Part shown: positions 28,774-37,883 of the stretch, piece after piece
How the letters are laid out: each line of letters starts with the position of its first letter
Numbering within the stretch: the first letter of the stretch is position 1
Notes under the pieces: model-generated
Told to the model about the DNA's origin: nothing
Databases searched by the model: none
Seen by the model: the letters and a program-made list of their open reading frames with translations, nothing else
Program-made: the position numbers and the translations under genes
From: Pandoraea apista
Lineage (GTDB): Bacteria > Pseudomonadota > Gammaproteobacteria > Burkholderiales > Burkholderiaceae
DNA length: 64,000 bases
NCBI RefSeq assembly: GCF_001465595.2
Contig: NZ_CP013481.2
Coordinates: forward strand, 3,286,001 to 3,350,000
Direction of reading: 5' to 3'

Positions 28774-29697
28774 TCACAGCGACTTGGCCAGACGGTACAA
28801 CACGAAGCCACCAAAGACTTCCAGCCCCAGACCTATGCCCAACAGCTTCATACCGGCAGGTTCCTGGAACATCGGTTCGAAGAATTTCGGATTCAGCAAC
28901 ATCAGCACCGCGCTGACAATGATCGGCAGCGCCGCCAGCACCCATGCCGACAGCCGGGTCTCGGACGACAGCGCGTAAAGCTCGGCTTGCGCTTGCTCGC
29001 GATCGCGCATGAAGCCCGCCATGCGCGACAGGATCTGGTCGGCGCGTCCGCCGAAGCGAGTCGACAGATCGACCACCGACGCGAACAGATAAATCTCCTC
29101 GACGTGATACACCCGCGCGATCTGCTTGAGCGCCACGTCCAGATCCACCCCTGCCTGCACCTGCCGCACGGCCCGCTCGAGCAGCTCGCGCAGCGGCATG
29201 TCGGCGTTCGCGGCGGCCGTCTGGAAAGCCGCCGGCAAACTGTTCCCGACCGTCAGCATGCGCACCATGCCGTCGAGAAACACCGGCAACTGACGCACGA
29301 TGTCGCGGTGCCGGCGCGCCGCCTTGAACCAGTAGCGCAGTACGTTCCCGATGACATACAGCGTCAGAATGACGATGGCCGAAAGTGGCCCGTGCCAGAC
29401 CCAGAATACGAGCGCCAGCGCCAGCCCCGGCGCAATGAGCAACGTATAGAACATCGGATCGGGCTTGACGCCCGCGCGCTCGAAGAAGAACTCCCACGGC
29501 AACGATTTGCGGCGCGGCGTACGTGAAACGGCCCCTTCGCCGGTGGCAAATCGTGGTGTGGTGTTCGCTAGCTGCCGCTCGAGAAACGCGCTCGTTGCCT
29601 GATCTCGTACGCGCTTTTGCGTGCGGCGCCATAGCTCCAACCCTGCCGCGATCAGCAGCAGGGCGATGCAAATGACCCACAACACGATAGGGTTCAT
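28774..29697 (-). CDS. tadB: Tad pilus inner-membrane platform protein TadB
   Basis: A 307-residue GspF-family partner of TadC. It has an N-terminal membrane helix (about 4-20), a second pair around 80-115, the GspF-like domain (QLPVFLDGMVRMLTVGNSLPAAFQ) and C-terminal helices (SAWVLAALPIIVSAVLMLL and GIGLGLEVFGGFVLYRL). The ATG overlaps the tadA stop by 4 bases (ATGA), which fixes the start despite a 133-codon open frame upstream. Adjacent tadA-tadB-tadC genes are the core motor of a Tad system. Confidence 0.92.
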   Translation of the reverse strand: MNPIVLWVICIALLLIAAGLELWRRTQKRVRDQATSAFLERQLANTTPRFATGEGAVSRTPRRKSLPWEFFFERAGVKPDPMFYTLLIAPGLALALVFWVWHGPLSAIVILTLYVIGNVLRYWFKAARRHRDIVRQLPVFLDGMVRMLTVGNSLPAAFQTAAANADMPLRELLERAVRQVQAGVDLDVALKQIARVYHVEEIYLFASVVDLSTRFGGRADQILSRMAGFMRDREQAQAELYALSSETRLSAWVLAALPIIVSAVLMLLNPKFFEPMFQEPAGMKLLGIGLGLEVFGGFVLYRLAKSL

Positions 29698-31079
29698 CGC
29701 CGGCGTCCGAAAAAGCCGCCGCCGCCAGAATCCGGCGGCGTAGTGTTCTGCGATTGCGCCGATTGCGCCGATTGCGAGGCGGCCGCCGCATTGCGCGTTT
29801 GCTCCTTGTAACGCTGCAATTTCGGCGAGTGCGGCTGGATGCCAAGCGAGATCCAGCGGTCTTTCTCTTCGCCGTCCGGGCCAACAACCGATTCGTGACG
29901 GAACAGCTCTTGCGTGGAGATGACCGTATCCGACACGCCAGTGACTTCGGTAATGGAAAGAATGCGCCGGCGACCGCTCGACAAACGACCAATCTGCACG
30001 ATGAAATCGAGCGCGCTGGTGATCTGCCGCCGCAGACTGCTTTCGCTGCCCTGGAACCCGGCAAAGCCCGCCAGCATCTCCAGACGGTAGAGACATTCGC
30101 GCGGCGAATTGGCGTGAATCGTCGCCATGGAGCCTTCATGTCCCGTGTTCATCGCCTGCATCATTTCCAGCACTTCGGAACCGCGCACTTCGCCCACGAT
30201 GATCCGGTCGGGACGCATGCGCAAGCTGTTGCGAATCAGATCCCGGATCGTCACTTCGCCCGAACCGTCGAAGCCACCCTGCCGCGATTCGAGCCTCACC
30301 ACATGCGGGTGATTGAGCGAGAGTTCGGCCGTGTCTTCGACCGTTACCACGCGCTCGGTCGCCGGAATGAAGCTGGCGAGCGCGTTGAGCAGCGATGTCT
30401 TGCCCGAACTGGTTCCGCCGGAGACGAGAATGTTGCAGCGCGAGCGCACCGCCGCTTCGAGCAGACCGTAAATCTCTTCGTTGAAGCTGCCGAGTGCGAG
30501 CAGGTCGGACGGCTTGAGCGGGTCTTTGCGGAACTTGCGAATCGAGACGACCGGTCCGTCCACGGCCAACGGCTCGATGACCACGTTGAGACGCCCGCCG
30601 TCGGGCAGACGCGCATCGACCATCGGATTCGACTCGTCCAGACGCCGCCCGATCGGCGCGAGAATGCGACGCACAATACGCAGCAGATGCTGGTTGTCCG
30701 AGAAGCGCAGCGCTTCGCGGGCCAACACGCCATTGCGCGAAACGTAGACGTCGTTGTAGCCGTTGATCAGAATGTCTTCCACCGCCGGGTCGGCAAGCAG
30801 GTCTTCGATGGGACCGAAACCGGCGAGTTCTTTCGTGAGCGCATCCGAGATCTGGCGCAATTCGGATTCGTTGATCGGAATGCGGCGCAGCCGCACGAAG
30901 CCGTCCATCTCCAGATCGACGAACTGCTGAATCGCGCTGCGGCTCCAACGCCCGAACTCGGCGCCGAGTTCCTCAATCCGCGCGAGCAGATGCTCGTGCG
31001 CGGCGGTCTTGATGTCCTGGAACTGCTGCGAATTCGCAAACGCGCGCTTGTCGTCGGCAAATTCAATGGATTCGGTCAT
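29694..31079 (-). CDS. tadA: Tad pilus assembly ATPase TadA (CpaF)
   Basis: Hexameric secretion ATPase that powers Flp pilus extension and retraction. The 461-residue protein has an N-terminal helical domain (1-110, ending [12 protein letters not shown]), then the VirB11-like core: Walker A GGTSSGKT (221-228), Asp box [11 protein letters not shown] (243-253), Walker [11 protein letters not shown] (291-300) and His box [13 protein letters not shown] (from 312). The C-terminal tail is Gln/Ala/Ser-rich and ends [10 protein letters not shown]. The start lies one base after the tadZ stop. Confidence 0.95.
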   Translation of the reverse strand: MTESIEFADDKRAFANSQQFQDIKTAAHEHLLARIEELGAEFGRWSRSAIQQFVDLEMDGFVRLRRIPINESELRQISDALTKELAGFGPIEDLLADPAVEDILINGYNDVYVSRNGVLAREALRFSDNQHLLRIVRRILAPIGRRLDESNPMVDARLPDGGRLNVVIEPLAVDGPVVSIRKFRKDPLKPSDLLALGSFNEEIYGLLEAAVRSRCNILVSGGTSSGKTSLLNALASFIPATERVVTVEDTAELSLNHPHVVRLESRQGGFDGSGEVTIRDLIRNSLRMRPDRIIVGEVRGSEVLEMMQAMNTGHEGSMATIHANSPRECLYRLEMLAGFAGFQGSESSLRRQITSALDFIVQIGRLSSGRRRILSITEVTGVSDTVISTQELFRHESVVGPDGEEKDRWISLGIQPHSPKLQRYKEQTRNAAAASQSAQSAQSQNTTPPDSGGGGFFGRRR

Positions 31080-31080
31080 A

Positions 31081-32418
31081 TCAGTGCTTTCCGATGAATC
31101 TACCCAGCCAGCCCGATGACTGACGTTGTGCGGCTCCGGTGCGTTGTGCCGAGAGCAGCCGTTCGACAAGCGGTTGCAAAGCGCGCACGTACGGATCGCT
31201 GCGCGCGGTATCGAGAATCAATTTGCCCTGATTGGTCGCAGAGAGCATTGCCAGCGGGCGATCGGGCAACGTGGCGAGCAGCGGCACATCGAATCGTTTG
31301 GCGATCTGGTCGGCGGCCATGCCGTAACGCGGATCGTAGCGATTCAGTACGAGATGCAGATGATCGCGCTCGACGCTCTTCTCTTCGAGATCGCGCAGCA
31401 GCGAGGCGAGCGAGACAATCGCGCCGACGCTCTGATCGACCACGAGCCAGACCTCGTCGGCCGCCCGCACGAGACTCGCCACGAACGCCGGATTCGAGAA
31501 ACCGCCCAGATCGGCCACGATCAGATCGAAGAAAGCGCGCAGACGGTCGGTCAGCGCCAGCGCGTCGGCAGCCGCCACGCTGCGCATGTCGCCGAGATCG
31601 AGCGGCAGCGGCAGCACCGCCAGACCGCTGGGCGCGTGCGAGACGGCGGTGTGCACAAGCGTTTCGTCGAACCGGCGCAGGTTCTGCACTGCCTCGGCGA
31701 AGCTGAACTGGCTCTGTGTATTGAGATACAACATGCCGTCGCCGGAGGGCAGGCCGAGATCGAGCAGCGCCACATGACCGAGTAGCGATGTATCGAACTT
31801 ATCGTCCTTGCTGTTCGGTGCCTTCGGCGCCCTGGCCGCCTTTTCCGGATGACCCGCCACCGACATTTCCTGCCCGAGTTGCGAGAGATGTGCCGCGAGC
31901 GTGCTGCATCCGACACCGATTCGCGCACCGAGCAGCACCACAAACCGCCCGTGCCGCTGCGGCGAAGCCACATTGACGGTGGGGGTCTGTTCGACCACCC
32001 GGCGAATCACATCGAGCGCCTCTTCATGCGTCGAATGCATGTCGATGAAGTCGTGCACGCCGGCGCGAATGGCGGCTTTCATACCGTCGGCGCGCACCAT
32101 CGAACCGACGGCCACCAGCGGCAGTTTGGGCGCCACACGCTTGAGCATATGCGCGAGTTCGGTCGCCGCCGCAATGCCGCCGTCAGGGCTATCGTCGGTG
32201 TGCCCCGTTGGCTCCCCGGAGAAGTCGAGCAGCACCACCTGCGGGTCGAGATCGCCAATGCGTTGCTGCAATTGCGCTGGACGGCCGGCTTCCTGGAGCA
32301 CGACCCCCTCTTCGCGAAGCGCCGCCGAGAGCCACTGACCGTGGCCGGCATGCGCACTGCAAAAGAGGAATCGATGCAACTCTGTCATGGTGTCCAGTAT
32401 TCGCGTCGGTGCGTTCAT
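31081..32418 (-). CDS. tadZ: pilus localisation protein TadZ (CpaE), ParA/MinD-like
   Basis: Polar hub protein of Tad systems. The 445-residue protein has an atypical receiver-like N-terminal domain (about 12-145, with PQVVLLDFSGEP) and a ParA/MinD-like domain from about 155. The deviant Walker A site reads GARIGVGCST (164-173): the signature lysine of KGGxGK and the usual second lysine are missing, so ATP hydrolysis may be lost or weak. A Walker B-like ALLDLGLPSGD and LIVADLGGF follow. The ATG has AAGGAG 8 bases upstream. Confidence 0.88.
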   Translation of the reverse strand: MNAPTRILDTMTELHRFLFCSAHAGHGQWLSAALREEGVVLQEAGRPAQLQQRIGDLDPQVVLLDFSGEPTGHTDDSPDGGIAAATELAHMLKRVAPKLPLVAVGSMVRADGMKAAIRAGVHDFIDMHSTHEEALDVIRRVVEQTPTVNVASPQRHGRFVVLLGARIGVGCSTLAAHLSQLGQEMSVAGHPEKAARAPKAPNSKDDKFDTSLLGHVALLDLGLPSGDGMLYLNTQSQFSFAEAVQNLRRFDETLVHTAVSHAPSGLAVLPLPLDLGDMRSVAAADALALTDRLRAFFDLIVADLGGFSNPAFVASLVRAADEVWLVVDQSVGAIVSLASLLRDLEEKSVERDHLHLVLNRYDPRYGMAADQIAKRFDVPLLATLPDRPLAMLSATNQGKLILDTARSDPYVRALQPLVERLLSAQRTGAAQRQSSGWLGRFIGKH

Positions 32419-32493
32419 TTGTGCACTCCTTACTGCCCTGTCCCCGGCTCTCGCTGTGGCTCGCTCGATGCCGCCATCCTGCCGGCATCGGCG

Positions 32494-33882
32494 CTACTTC
32501 GAGAATCCCGGCAATTCGCTGTCGCTTGCCACACCCATCAGGTACGCCCCCCAGACCGGGCCCGGACGACGCTCGCGCGTATCTCCCGGCAGCGGAATAT
32601 CCGCCCCGCGGGCGACCGGCTTGACCAGATGCGGTGTCACGATGATGACCAGTTCCTTTTCGGCGCTGCTGTACTTCAAATTGCGAAAAAAGGCGCCGAT
32701 GAGCGGCAAATCGCCGAGCAGCGGCACCTTGTCCACGGCGGAAGTCGTGGTGCGAGAAATCAGACCGCCGATGATGAAGCTCTCGCCATCGCCCAGCTCG
32801 ACAGTTGTGTCGGCACGGCGGGTGGTGATCGCGGGAATCTGTGTCGAGTCGGTCACGATGGCATTCGTATAGTCGATGTCCGACGCTTCGGGCGCCACCT
32901 TCAACGCGATGCGGTTCGGCGAGAGAATCGTCGGCGTGACCGTCAGACCCACACCAAAAGGCTTGTAGACGATTGTGGTCGTGCCGAGCCCTCCCGACTG
33001 CGGCACCGGAATCTCGCCGCCGGCGAGGAAGCTCGCGCTCTGTCCCGAAAGCGCCACCAGCGTCGGGGCGGCCAGCACCCGGCCGAGGCCGTTCGATTGC
33101 AGCAGGTCGATCTCGGCCGACATGCTGAACGCTCCCCGGGTAATCGAGCCGAAGAACGAGCCGAAGTTCGACACGCTACTTGAGCCGGAACCGCCGCCGA
33201 ACGCGGAGTTGAGCGCCGAGGTCACGCCAAAGCTGCCCGAGCCCGTCTTCTTCGACGCACTAAAGCTCGCGCCCAGTTGGTTGAGGATGTTGCGGTTAAT
33301 TTCGACGATCTTCACGTCGACCTGCACCACACCGGTATCGCCGACCGTCGACCGGTCGACGACCACGCCGCCCTTGCCGGTGGCATCGACTGCCGCCGAT
33401 TGCAGTCCGCTATGTTCGATGATGGTATTCGCGTGGCCCTTGATGATCGCCGCGTTACCGCGGGCATCGACGGTGGCGCTGCCCGTGTCGCCCAGCACAC
33501 TCTGTAGATCGCCCGTTACATGGACTTCCCAGCGCACCGGCTCGCCACCGCGAGGCCACGCCGAGACCTGCGTGGTGCCAGCCTTCTTGCCCACAATCAG
33601 CACCGAACCGCGACGCCCGCCCGTGCCCTTGAGCACAACAATGTCGGCCACTGCGGGATCTGCCACCGCGACCCGCTCAAGCGAGCCCGGCACCTGAAGT
33701 TCGCGCTGCTCGTGCACACCCAACGTCAGCGAGCGCGTTCCGGCGCTCAAGGCCGGGTCGGCCGCGTCCGCCAGACGCACCGCCACCGTGGCGCCGCACG
33801 CAACGAGCGCGGCGAAGCACAACAGCATTCCCGTAACCCGTCTGGTCTGTCGTCTGGCAGTGCGAACCTGGCTTCTGATCAT
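32494..33882 (-). CDS. cpaC: Tad pilus outer-membrane secretin CpaC (RcpA)
   Basis: Secretin that forms the outer-membrane channel for Flp pili. The 462-residue protein has a signal peptide (about 18-40), the pilus-assembly N-domain (about 45-125, SLTLGVHEQRELQVPGSLERV in two parts), a BON-like middle region (AIIKGHANTIIEHSG), and the C-terminal secretin domain with VDVKIVEINR, FLAGGEIPVPQSGG and VPLLGDLPLIGAFF. The end GAYLMGVASDSELPGFSK is short and polar. It follows cpaB at 104 bases and precedes tadZ at 75 bases. Confidence 0.93.
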   Translation of the reverse strand: MIRSQVRTARRQTRRVTGMLLCFAALVACGATVAVRLADAADPALSAGTRSLTLGVHEQRELQVPGSLERVAVADPAVADIVVLKGTGGRRGSVLIVGKKAGTTQVSAWPRGGEPVRWEVHVTGDLQSVLGDTGSATVDARGNAAIIKGHANTIIEHSGLQSAAVDATGKGGVVVDRSTVGDTGVVQVDVKIVEINRNILNQLGASFSASKKTGSGSFGVTSALNSAFGGGSGSSSVSNFGSFFGSITRGAFSMSAEIDLLQSNGLGRVLAAPTLVALSGQSASFLAGGEIPVPQSGGLGTTTIVYKPFGVGLTVTPTILSPNRIALKVAPEASDIDYTNAIVTDSTQIPAITTRRADTTVELGDGESFIIGGLISRTTTSAVDKVPLLGDLPLIGAFFRNLKYSSAEKELVIIVTPHLVKPVARGADIPLPGDTRERRPGPVWGAYLMGVASDSELPGFSK

Positions 33883-33986
33883 GGCGTGGCTGTATCGGTC
33901 ACTGTGTCGGGTGAGTGGCGTCGCGTTCTCGCTCTGACGTCACGGTATCTGCATCGGTATCTTCGTCATCAACAAATTCAGTCGCA

Positions 33987-35009
33987 TCAGTAGGAGGCCG
34001 TGGTACGTTCCGCACCGCGTACAACCTCGATCGAGCCGCCCCCGCCCCCACCTCCCGGCGCACGAGGCGCCGCTGCCGTACGGCGTACCGGTTCGCCTGC
34101 AAGGCCCGTGGTGGCGATCCCTGCGTAGGCCTGGTTCTCGGGCGTATCGAGTGCGGCTTTGTCGTCGCCCTTCAGACTCGACCTGGCGGCGAGTACCGGC
34201 GGCGGCGACGGGAACAGCGACGTATCGGGCCTGGCGTCGTCGCTCGGATTGCGCAAGGCGAGCGTGATCTTGCCCTGCTGCGTGCCGAGCACCACACGAT
34301 TGACGTCGGCCACGGGCACGGCTACGACCGCGGCGGTCGCCGGCACGGGCGGTTGATTGCTCACGACCGGCGCAGGCTGGGGCGGCGGTGGCGTAGTTGT
34401 CGCTGCCTGCACGGTAGACGCCACGCTCGGCGCGGCCGGTGGCGGTGTCACATCGTCAAGCGACGCGGCCCCATAGCTCAATACGCGTACGCGCGACGCC
34501 AGCAGACGAGCCTGAGTGTCATCGACCAGCCCGCCGGTTGCGCCCGCTGGCTGGACCGTCTTCATCGTGAAGAAAACGTCCACGTAGTCGCCCGGACGAA
34601 TGCGATTGCTCACGCCGATGGTCTCGGTGACGGGAATTGCGACGGCGCGCTCGCCCGGGGCGAGTTGCAGCGCCAGGCCGCGGGCGAGCGTGTTTTGCGT
34701 GACGGGTACATCGGCCGCGAGCGCGACGAGCGGCACTCGCCCCACCACATCGGCCGGATTCGAGAAACCGCCCACCGTCTGGCTATCGAACTGAACGAGC
34801 TTCACGCCGTCTGCCCCGATGGGCTGGCCCGGTGCGAGCGGCTTGGCCGCCACCACGGCCGGGTAGCGCTGCGTCAGTGTCTGCGTCACCGGAGACGGTG
34901 TCGTGGCCGGCGCCGGTGCGTTGGTCGTTCCGAGACGCAACGCGAAGAGCGCCAGCAGCACGCCGGCGACAACCAGCACAGCAGCAAGAATCTTGGTGGC
35001 ATTGTTCAT
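33987..35009 (-). CDS. cpaB: Flp pilus assembly protein CpaB (RcpC)
   Basis: Periplasmic Tad protein with an SAF-type domain, often linked to the secretin and the cell wall. The 340-residue protein has one N-terminal membrane helix (about 7-25), the SAF region (about 48-110; VVAAKPLAPGQPIGADGVKL) and the RcpC/CpaB domain with ERAVAIPVTETIGVSNRIRPGDYVDVFF (about 118-150). A Pro/Ala/Val-rich stretch (about 190-235) interrupts the domain and a poly-Gly run precedes the end; both are longer than I expect for the family. Confidence 0.9.
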   Translation of the reverse strand: MNNATKILAAVLVVAGVLLALFALRLGTTNAPAPATTPSPVTQTLTQRYPAVVAAKPLAPGQPIGADGVKLVQFDSQTVGGFSNPADVVGRVPLVALAADVPVTQNTLARGLALQLAPGERAVAIPVTETIGVSNRIRPGDYVDVFFTMKTVQPAGATGGLVDDTQARLLASRVRVLSYGAASLDDVTPPPAAPSVASTVQAATTTPPPPQPAPVVSNQPPVPATAAVVAVPVADVNRVVLGTQQGKITLALRNPSDDARPDTSLFPSPPPVLAARSSLKGDDKAALDTPENQAYAGIATTGLAGEPVRRTAAAPRAPGGGGGGGSIEVVRGAERTTASY

Positions 35010-35137
35010 GGCTTGGGGCCCGTCGGCCGTTCAGTCACAACTTGCGGGACGCCGGAGGACCGGCGGCATGACAACTGGCAAAACCTCACATCGCTTTGTT
35101 GCTTGGGCGCTGTACGCGACATCCGTTCAACGCCGGT

Positions 35138-35614
35138 TCAGTTCCCGCCCAATGTCGACGTATCCAACGTGACAGCGGCGGTACCGACAATGTTCTGCGG
35201 CACCAGATTGGACAGCCCCGGCCAGTTGACTACCATCGGCTGAGCCAACGTCAACGTGACGCGCATGATGCATTGCGAACTGGCGCTGGTCGCCGACGCC
35301 GGGCACGGTGCACTTGCGTCGGATGCGAAACTTGCGGTGACGACCGATGCCGACGGCCACGTCAGCGTGTTGTTGACCGCCTGCGTGGCGTACGCCGTTC
35401 GCTGCGACATCGTGCCGGCGCGCAGCATTGCCCGGCCTGCCTCTGAAGCGGCTTGCGTGAGCATCTGGCGAGCGAGAATATTGATAGAGAACGCGACGGC
35501 GACATAGAACGCGGGCAGCAGAATCATCAGGATGAGCATGAATTCCAGCGCAGCAACGCCGCGCGAACGCGTGCATTGCAACCCTGCTCTTGCCTGTGCC
35601 CCAGACCGCTTCAT
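35138..35614 (-). CDS. tadE: TadE-like pseudopilin
   Basis: A 158-residue minor pilin-like protein. After a basic leader comes RGVAALEFMLILMILLPAF, the TadE class-III-like cleavage and membrane segment with the conserved Glu, then the extracytoplasmic part ending VTLDTSTLGGN. Two Cys (in APCPAS and QCIMRV) may form a disulfide. It is expected to be processed by the TadV peptidase next door and to help pilus initiation. It lies 128 bases upstream of cpaB on the same strand. Confidence 0.9.
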   Translation of the reverse strand: MKRSGAQARAGLQCTRSRGVAALEFMLILMILLPAFYVAVAFSINILARQMLTQAASEAGRAMLRAGTMSQRTAYATQAVNNTLTWPSASVVTASFASDASAPCPASATSASSQCIMRVTLTLAQPMVVNWPGLSNLVPQNIVGTAAVTLDTSTLGGN

Positions 35615-35757
35615 GACGACACTCCCCGTCGCGCACGGCGCTGTGTGGCCGTGTTTGGCGACGCATTGGTCCGACCTGCTTGCGCGGCGTCGCCCGCGCC
35701 TCCCATTTTTGTGGTGCAGCCTGAAGCAGCACTCATCACCTCATTACTTCACCGCCG

Positions 35758-36237
35758 CTACCTCACCACCAGCGCCGCTGCAGCCAGATACGCCCCATAA
35801 GGCAATCCGATACGCCCGGCCCGCCAATGCAAAATCCGTTGCCAGACCCGCGAGGCGCTCAGTGCGTCGCGCCCGCGCGCCATCCACTTCAATCGTCCCG
35901 TGAGCAGCACCAGCGCATGCACACCCGCAGCCACACTGGCCAGACACCACACCGGCAGCAACGCCGGGTAACCCGCCACCAGACCAATCAGCGCAAAGAG
36001 CTTGACGTCGCCGGCCCCCATCACGCCGCGCCACCAGAAAGGCAGCAGTGCGACCAACCCCAGCAGAGCCCCCAGCCCGTGAACCCACAGAACCCGGGGT
36101 TCACCGTGCCAGGCTTGCCACACGATCCAGACCAACGCCAGCGTTCCGACACACAACAGCCAGGCGTTCGGTATGCGACGCGCCATCAGGTCGGTGATCA
36201 CAATGGGCACGCACAACAGCCACAACAGAGTCAGCAC
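35758..36237 (-). CDS. tadV: Tad prepilin peptidase TadV (CpaA)
   Basis: A24-type aspartic prepilin peptidase that cleaves Flp and TadE/TadG-like precursors. With the GTG start at 36235-36237 it has 159 residues, about five membrane helices, and both catalytic Asp motifs: ITDLMARRIPN (Asp16) and GAGDVKLFALIG (Asp77). No ATG is available in the right place; the frame stays open to 36312, but that would overlap flp by 62 bases. The start is therefore uncertain. It follows the second flp gene directly, the usual place for this peptidase. Confidence 0.88.
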   Translation of the reverse strand: MLTLLWLLCVPIVITDLMARRIPNAWLLCVGTLALVWIVWQAWHGEPRVLWVHGLGALLGLVALLPFWWRGVMGAGDVKLFALIGLVAGYPALLPVWCLASVAAGVHALVLLTGRLKWMARGRDALSASRVWQRILHWRAGRIGLPYGAYLAAAALVVR

Positions 36238-36250
36238 CGGGGTTCTCGTA

Positions 36251-36451
36251 TCAATGTGACGCAGCCGAGGTTGCCGCCGACGTAACGGTGCTAAAAGCGC
36301 TCGACAGCACACTGCTCAGGTTCGTGAACACCGTTGCGCCGATCACCACTGCCACGATCGCGGCCAGAATGCCGTACTCAAGCGCGGTGACACCCCGCTG
36401 CCGTGACAGTCCGCGTGGCCTACCGGCCACGCACGCTTTCATGATTCGCAT
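36251..36451 (-). CDS. flp: Flp-family type IVb pilin (second copy)
   Basis: A 66-residue prepilin. A basic leader ends RQRG and is followed by the Flp processing site and hydrophobic core VTALEYGILAAIVAVVIGATVF, in which Glu+5 and Tyr+6 after Gly mark the class; the tail is Ser/Thr/Ala-rich. The ATG at 36449-36451 has GGGGA 8 bases upstream. The core is almost identical to the other flp gene 145 bases away, so the two are recent or constrained duplicates. It precedes tadV. Confidence 0.93.
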   Translation of the reverse strand: MRIMKACVAGRPRGLSRQRGVTALEYGILAAIVAVVIGATVFTNLSSVLSSAFSTVTSAATSAASH

Positions 36452-36524
36452 GATTCGCTTCCCCGCGAATACAGCCTCTCGTTCCGAACGACGCGTTCAG
36501 CCAAACGGCGTCCGTCTCCTTGAT

Positions 36525-36580
36525 TGCCGGCGTGCCAGTCGCATGCCGGCATTTATCACGCCCGTCGAGCCTGGCACGCC
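36525..36580. other. two mutually exclusive hairpins between the flp genes
   Basis: Stem A pairs TGCCGGC (36525-36531) with GCCGGCA (36545-36551). Stem B pairs GGCGTGCCAG (36529-36538) with CTGGCACGCC (36571-36580). The arms share 36529-36531, so only one can form at a time. They lie between the two pilin genes, where an RNA switch or processing site could set the ratio of the two pilins. No T-tract follows either stem on the minus strand. Confidence 0.45.
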
Positions 36581-36596
36581 GCAGGTCGCGCGTGGA

Positions 36597-36782
36597 TTAC
36601 GCGCCTGCTGCCGTGACTGCCGATGAGATCTTCGAGAAGACCTGACTGAACGTGGTATTCAAGCTACCGAAGACCGTGCCACCGATCACCACCGCGACGA
36701 TTGCGGCGAGAATGCCGTACTCCAACGCCGTCACGCCCCGCTCGTCGCGAGCAAACAGTCGAAAACGATTGATGAATTTCAT
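36597..36782 (-). CDS. flp: Flp-family type IVb pilin (first gene of the Tad locus)
   Basis: A 61-residue prepilin, probably the major pilin because it is promoter-proximal. The leader MKFINRFRLFARDERG is followed by VTALEYGILAAIVAVVIGGTVF and a tail ending SSAVTAAGA. The ATG at 36780-36782 follows GAGGGAGGG, a strong Shine-Dalgarno; a TTG at 36797 would extend it by five residues but destroys that spacing. The mature pilin is expected to begin after the leader Gly and to be assembled by TadA/B/C. Confidence 0.94.
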   Translation of the reverse strand: MKFINRFRLFARDERGVTALEYGILAAIVAVVIGGTVFGSLNTTFSQVFSKISSAVTAAGA

Positions 36783-37604
36783 ACTACCCTCCCTCAATAA
36801 GGCGCCTGGCGCCCGTTGGCATACACGGCGAGAGCCCTGCCCCCCTTCGGGCGTGGCTATGGCTCGCCGTATTGCTTGTCAACTCTTGATTTCGGCCTCG
36901 GGTTCGTTGCGCCGCAGGGCTTACGAACCTCTTTTACGTTGCACGCCAATATTTCTTTACCTGTCGCCACGACTACTCCCACGACAGGCTATTTTTCCCG
37001 ATGCTAAGTTAATCTGAATCACAAAAACTAGAGTCTTACTTCCAATCACTCAGGAGAGTGTAAAAAAACGTTACATAGGTTGATAAGACAATACTCCAAA
37101 ACTTTGCAACGCAACCCTTACGAGGGAAAACCATGACTGTTGCAGCACAACACACTGCAACGGAATATCGCCAAATACGCGCAATACTTATTTAAATAAC
37201 CCGCTAATTCGCGCTCAGTTGTGACGCGACTGATTACATGGCCGATTGGACCGATTAGGCGTCTATTCACGCGGCAATGCCAACCATGCTGCCGCCCCTT
37301 ACGCCCGCCCCGTCCGTCACCTTCCCGCGACACGCACCGCCGCACAGGGCTTACCCGCTCCGGCACCCTCACAAGCATCTGACGGCAGAACTGCCACCCT
37401 TTCAATTCATTACTGCCCCGATGCGCCCTCATTGGCATGCCGATTTCATTCGTATTGCAATACGAATTCGCCATTGGCTTGTACCGTCCCCGACATTTAT
37501 TACCTGAAATTACAGCGCGCACTTCACGCGCTTTGCGCGAGCCTTATCCGAATCTCTCACACCGCCTCATATCCACTGAGTTCCAAAGCAATTCCGGATC
37601 GGTG
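36783..37604. other. intergenic control region between the Tad locus and the lipoprotein cluster (left part)
   Basis: More AT-rich than its surroundings and without a credible gene. It must hold the flp/Tad promoter (minus strand), but I cannot pick one sigma-70 site and saw no sigma-54 site on the minus strand. A 7-bp inverted repeat GTTGCAG/CTGCAAC (37139-37161, 9-base spacer) and an isolated GTTAC at 37070-37074 could be regulator sites. Short frames here lack Shine-Dalgarno sequences. Confidence 0.45.
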
Positions 37605-37640
37605 CGTTACGTAACGTTACCCGTAACACCCCCCGTAACG
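37605..37640. promoter_or_regulatory. cluster of five GTTAC/GTAAC half-sites, candidate enhancer
   Basis: Half-sites at 37606-37610, 37611-37615, 37616-37620, 37623-37627 and 37635-37639. The first pair makes the perfect palindrome CGTTACGTAACG; the next pair makes GTTAC-CC-GTAAC. The cluster centre lies about 200 bases upstream of the sigma-54 promoter at 37825-37839, the usual range for an enhancer-binding protein. Which protein binds is not shown. Confidence 0.55.
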
Positions 37641-37824
37641 GGAACGGCAATTCGCCTGAAATTCGCCATTTCCCGATGGCGTTAACCCTGACCTCCCCCC
37701 GCTTAACACAGCCGCCGATCTCTTGATCGGAAAGATTCTTGTTTTCTGAAACGCAAATAAATACAGGCTTTTCAGCCTATCGACAGAAAAACTAGAAGGC
37801 TTATTCAAACCCGTATTTAGAGAT

Positions 37825-37839
37825 TGGCACAGCTCTTGC
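37825..37839 (+). promoter_or_regulatory. sigma-54 (RpoN) promoter of the lipoprotein cluster
   Basis: TGGCAC-N5-TTGC, a full match to the -24/-12 consensus with correct GG-GC spacing. Predicted start is near 37851, 33 bases before the ATG of the small protein gene. It is the only site of this quality that I found in the window. Confidence 0.8.
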
Positions 37840-37883
37840 GGATATCCCTGCATCGCAACGCTAAAGATCACCGGGGGGACACC

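Noticed and set aside
35127..35732. 201-codon frame on the minus strand over tadE
   Set aside because: It is a frame-shifted shadow of tadE, which has the correct pseudopilin signature.
36783..37200. Sigma-54 promoter for flp and the Tad operon on the minus strand
   Set aside because: I looked for the GC-N10-GG spacing with flanking consensus on the minus strand and found no acceptable site, so control of the Tad operon by sigma-54 is not claimed directly.
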